Shown here in pieces: positions 62,870 through 64,000 of a stretch of DNA of 64,000 bases (within the stretch, counting starts at the first letter, position 1; each line of letters begins with the position of its first letter). Source of the DNA: Halieaceae bacterium UBA4452 (GTDB lineage Bacteria; Pseudomonadota; Gammaproteobacteria; Pseudomonadales; Halieaceae). The notes below the pieces were generated by a model, which ran no database searches, had not been told where the DNA came from, and saw only the letters and a list, made by a program, of their open reading frames with translations. Where the stretch lies: the NCBI GenBank assembly GCA_002389505.1, contig DGPA01000044.1:17369-81368 (forward strand), written 5' to 3'. A program made the translations under genes and the position numbers.

Positions 62870-62922
62870 ACGTCAACATACACAGAGTCGGCAAATCATA
62901 GGCAAAGCCCTGGAGCCCCCCT

Positions 62923-63735
62923 GTGTTTGAATTCTGGATGGCTATACTGGTTGCAGTCGCTGGATGGTGGTTTTTTACCGGCTTGATTCTTTGGAGCGTC
63001 CACGTCGTCAAAGGTCGGCAACCGTTCATTTTTGCCCTGGCGACTCTGCTATTCCTTGTGGGCTTGTTCTTGGTGCCGAGTATTAGTGCACTCGATTCCG
63101 TCACTGGCGTGGTCTTGAGTTTTACGTTAGCGATAGTACTTTGGGGGTGGCTGGAAATGGCTTACCTAATGAACATCATCACTGGCGTGCACCACATGCC
63201 GTGCCCTAAGAATGCGACGTTAACTTCCCGTTTTCGTTTAGGCCTAGGTACCTGCCTGTACCATGAGCTGGGGGTTGTCTTCACCGGAGCATTAATCGTT
63301 AGCCTTGCCGAAGCGGGGGCTATGTCCGTTATTTTCTGGACCTACAGCACCCTCTGGATGATGCGCTGGAGCGCTAAGCTGAACCTGGTCTTAGGGGTTC
63401 GCAATTACAATCGCGACTGGTTACCGAGCGATTTGCAATACGTTGACAGTTACATTAGACGTAAGCCTATGAATGGACTATTCCCGTTGTCGTTGGTGGT
63501 TGCGGTATCTGTCACGGTGTGGGTCTTTTTACTGTCGTTAGATCCGCGTCCGATCCCAGAGCAAATTGGACTGACCCTTGTGGCCACTCTACTTGCACTA
63601 GGCGTGCTGGAGCACCTGTTTTTGATGCTTCCGTTAGGGGAAGGACGCCTTTGGGGTTGGGCCTCACCCGCAGAAGAGCCCCTCGCGCAACATCCAGCGG
63701 ACCCTTTGCACAGCGGTCTGCCCAGCCAAACGTAG
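62923..63735 (+). CDS. puhE: PuhE, photosynthetic complex assembly protein 2
   Basis: A 270-residue membrane protein with about seven hydrophobic helices, containing the PuhE-specific IVLWGWLEMAYLMNIITGVHH (partial: WGWLEMAYLMNIITG), YHELGVVFTGAL and WMMRWSAKLNLVLGVRNYN. Start is GTG at 62923 with TGGAG seven bases upstream. It is the last gene of the superoperon in the window. In many phototrophs acsF would lie just before it; here only 53 bases separate puhC and puhE. Confidence 0.9.
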   Translation: MFEFWMAILVAVAGWWFFTGLILWSVHVVKGRQPFIFALATLLFLVGLFLVPSISALDSVTGVVLSFTLAIVLWGWLEMAYLMNIITGVHHMPCPKNATLTSRFRLGLGTCLYHELGVVFTGALIVSLAEAGAMSVIFWTYSTLWMMRWSAKLNLVLGVRNYNRDWLPSDLQYVDSYIRRKPMNGLFPLSLVVAVSVTVWVFLLSLDPRPIPEQIGLTLVATLLALGVLEHLFLMLPLGEGRLWGWASPAEEPLAQHPADPLHSGLPSQT

Positions 63736-64000
63736 CACCGAGCCTATGGGGTAGGGGTGCAAACACATGCAGGCGGATGTGCCGCAGCTTGGAAGGCCTC
63801 TAACAGAAATTCTGGGTCCGTTGTAAAGTGTTTGAGACTGTTTAGTTGTAAAAAATATAGGTTAATAATAAACGCGTCTATAACTCTGTTTGACCCGATA
63901 GATTCGTCGATCTACAGTAATTGGCATCAGGTTGTTTATATGCCTGTGCACGAGCTGACTGGTGGATGGTCAACCGGACCCGAGCGTAATGACTGGCCGG
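63736..64000. other. Region downstream of puhE, no identified gene
   Basis: No clear terminator was found after puhE; CACAT...ATGTG near 63763-63780 makes only a 5-bp stem. A weak promoter, TTGACC (63890-63895), 17-base spacer, TACAGT (63913-63918), lies ahead of an ATG at 63940 whose frame stays open to the window end (MPVHELTGGWSTGPERNDWP). That could be the 5' end of the next gene, but no ribosome site or family was recognised. Confidence 0.35.

Noticed and set aside
63763..63780. Hairpin after puhE considered as a terminator
   Set aside because: Only a 5-bp stem and no T-run.

Overview
The window looks like the chromosome of a marine aerobic anoxygenic phototrophic gammaproteobacterium. 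The best guess is the NOR5/OM60 (Halieaceae) group, related to Luminiphilus or strain HTCC2080. This rests on a fused nuoCD inside a complete nuo operon (a gammaproteobacterial trait), a bacteriochlorophyll a / type-2 reaction centre gene cluster (bchFNBHLM-lhaA-puhABC-puhE, bchG-bchP, ppsR, acsF) and an adjacent pair of giant 3-hydroxypropionate enzymes known from a few marine phototrophs. The taxonomic assignment is an inference.

Layout. Bases 1-9358 hold the 3' end of a saccharopine-dehydrogenase-like gene, a bidirectional terminator, a TonB-dependent receptor, two exported YtcJ-type amidohydrolases, an APC amino-acid permease and a RidA-family protein. Together these resemble a scavenging module for a nitrogenous compound. 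Bases 9359-23844 are a complete 13-gene complex I operon (nuoA,B,CD,E-N), tightly packed with many 4-bp stop/start overlaps. Bases 23869-24610 carry a truncated CBS-domain ORF coupled to an acyl-CoA thioesterase. Bases 24643-33713 (minus strand) are a translationally coupled operon encoding propionyl-CoA synthase (1808 aa, three enzymes in one chain) and malonyl-CoA reductase (1215 aa, four Rossmann domains). Together these convert malonyl-CoA to propionyl-CoA through 3-hydroxypropionate. Bases 34057-43583 are accessory metabolism: an MDR oxidoreductase, two degenerate-active-site crotonases, a DUF2130 protein, proline iminopeptidase, a CoA-binding protein, an esterase, a PQQ-type sugar dehydrogenase, a nitronate monooxygenase and a small membrane protein.

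Bases 43580-63735 are the photosynthesis cluster. A short BLUF blue-light sensor gene lies divergent from acsF (aerobic Mg-protoporphyrin ester cyclase). A minus-strand operon bchG / PucC-family transporter / bchP / 3-TM protein lies downstream of ppsR. The plus-strand superoperon bchF-N-B-H-L-M-lhaA-puhA-B-C-puhE makes bacteriochlorophyllide and assembles the reaction centre. Three promoters (acsF, bchF, bchG) each carry a GTM-N10-GAC element, the core of the PpsR/CrtJ consensus, exactly overlapping the TTGAC of the -35 box. This supports coordinated repression by the local PpsR, possibly modulated by the BLUF protein.

The strongest points of interest are the pcs-mcr operon next to the phototrophy genes, the BLUF/acsF/PpsR arrangement, the in-frame TAG ahead of the bchF start, and a repeated CWTCTACYACCC element found upstream of both the TonB receptor and the pcs operon. 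Where an upstream in-frame extension existed, start codons were moved to the best ribosome binding site; this is stated in each entry. No tRNA, rRNA, CRISPR array or insertion sequence was recognised.
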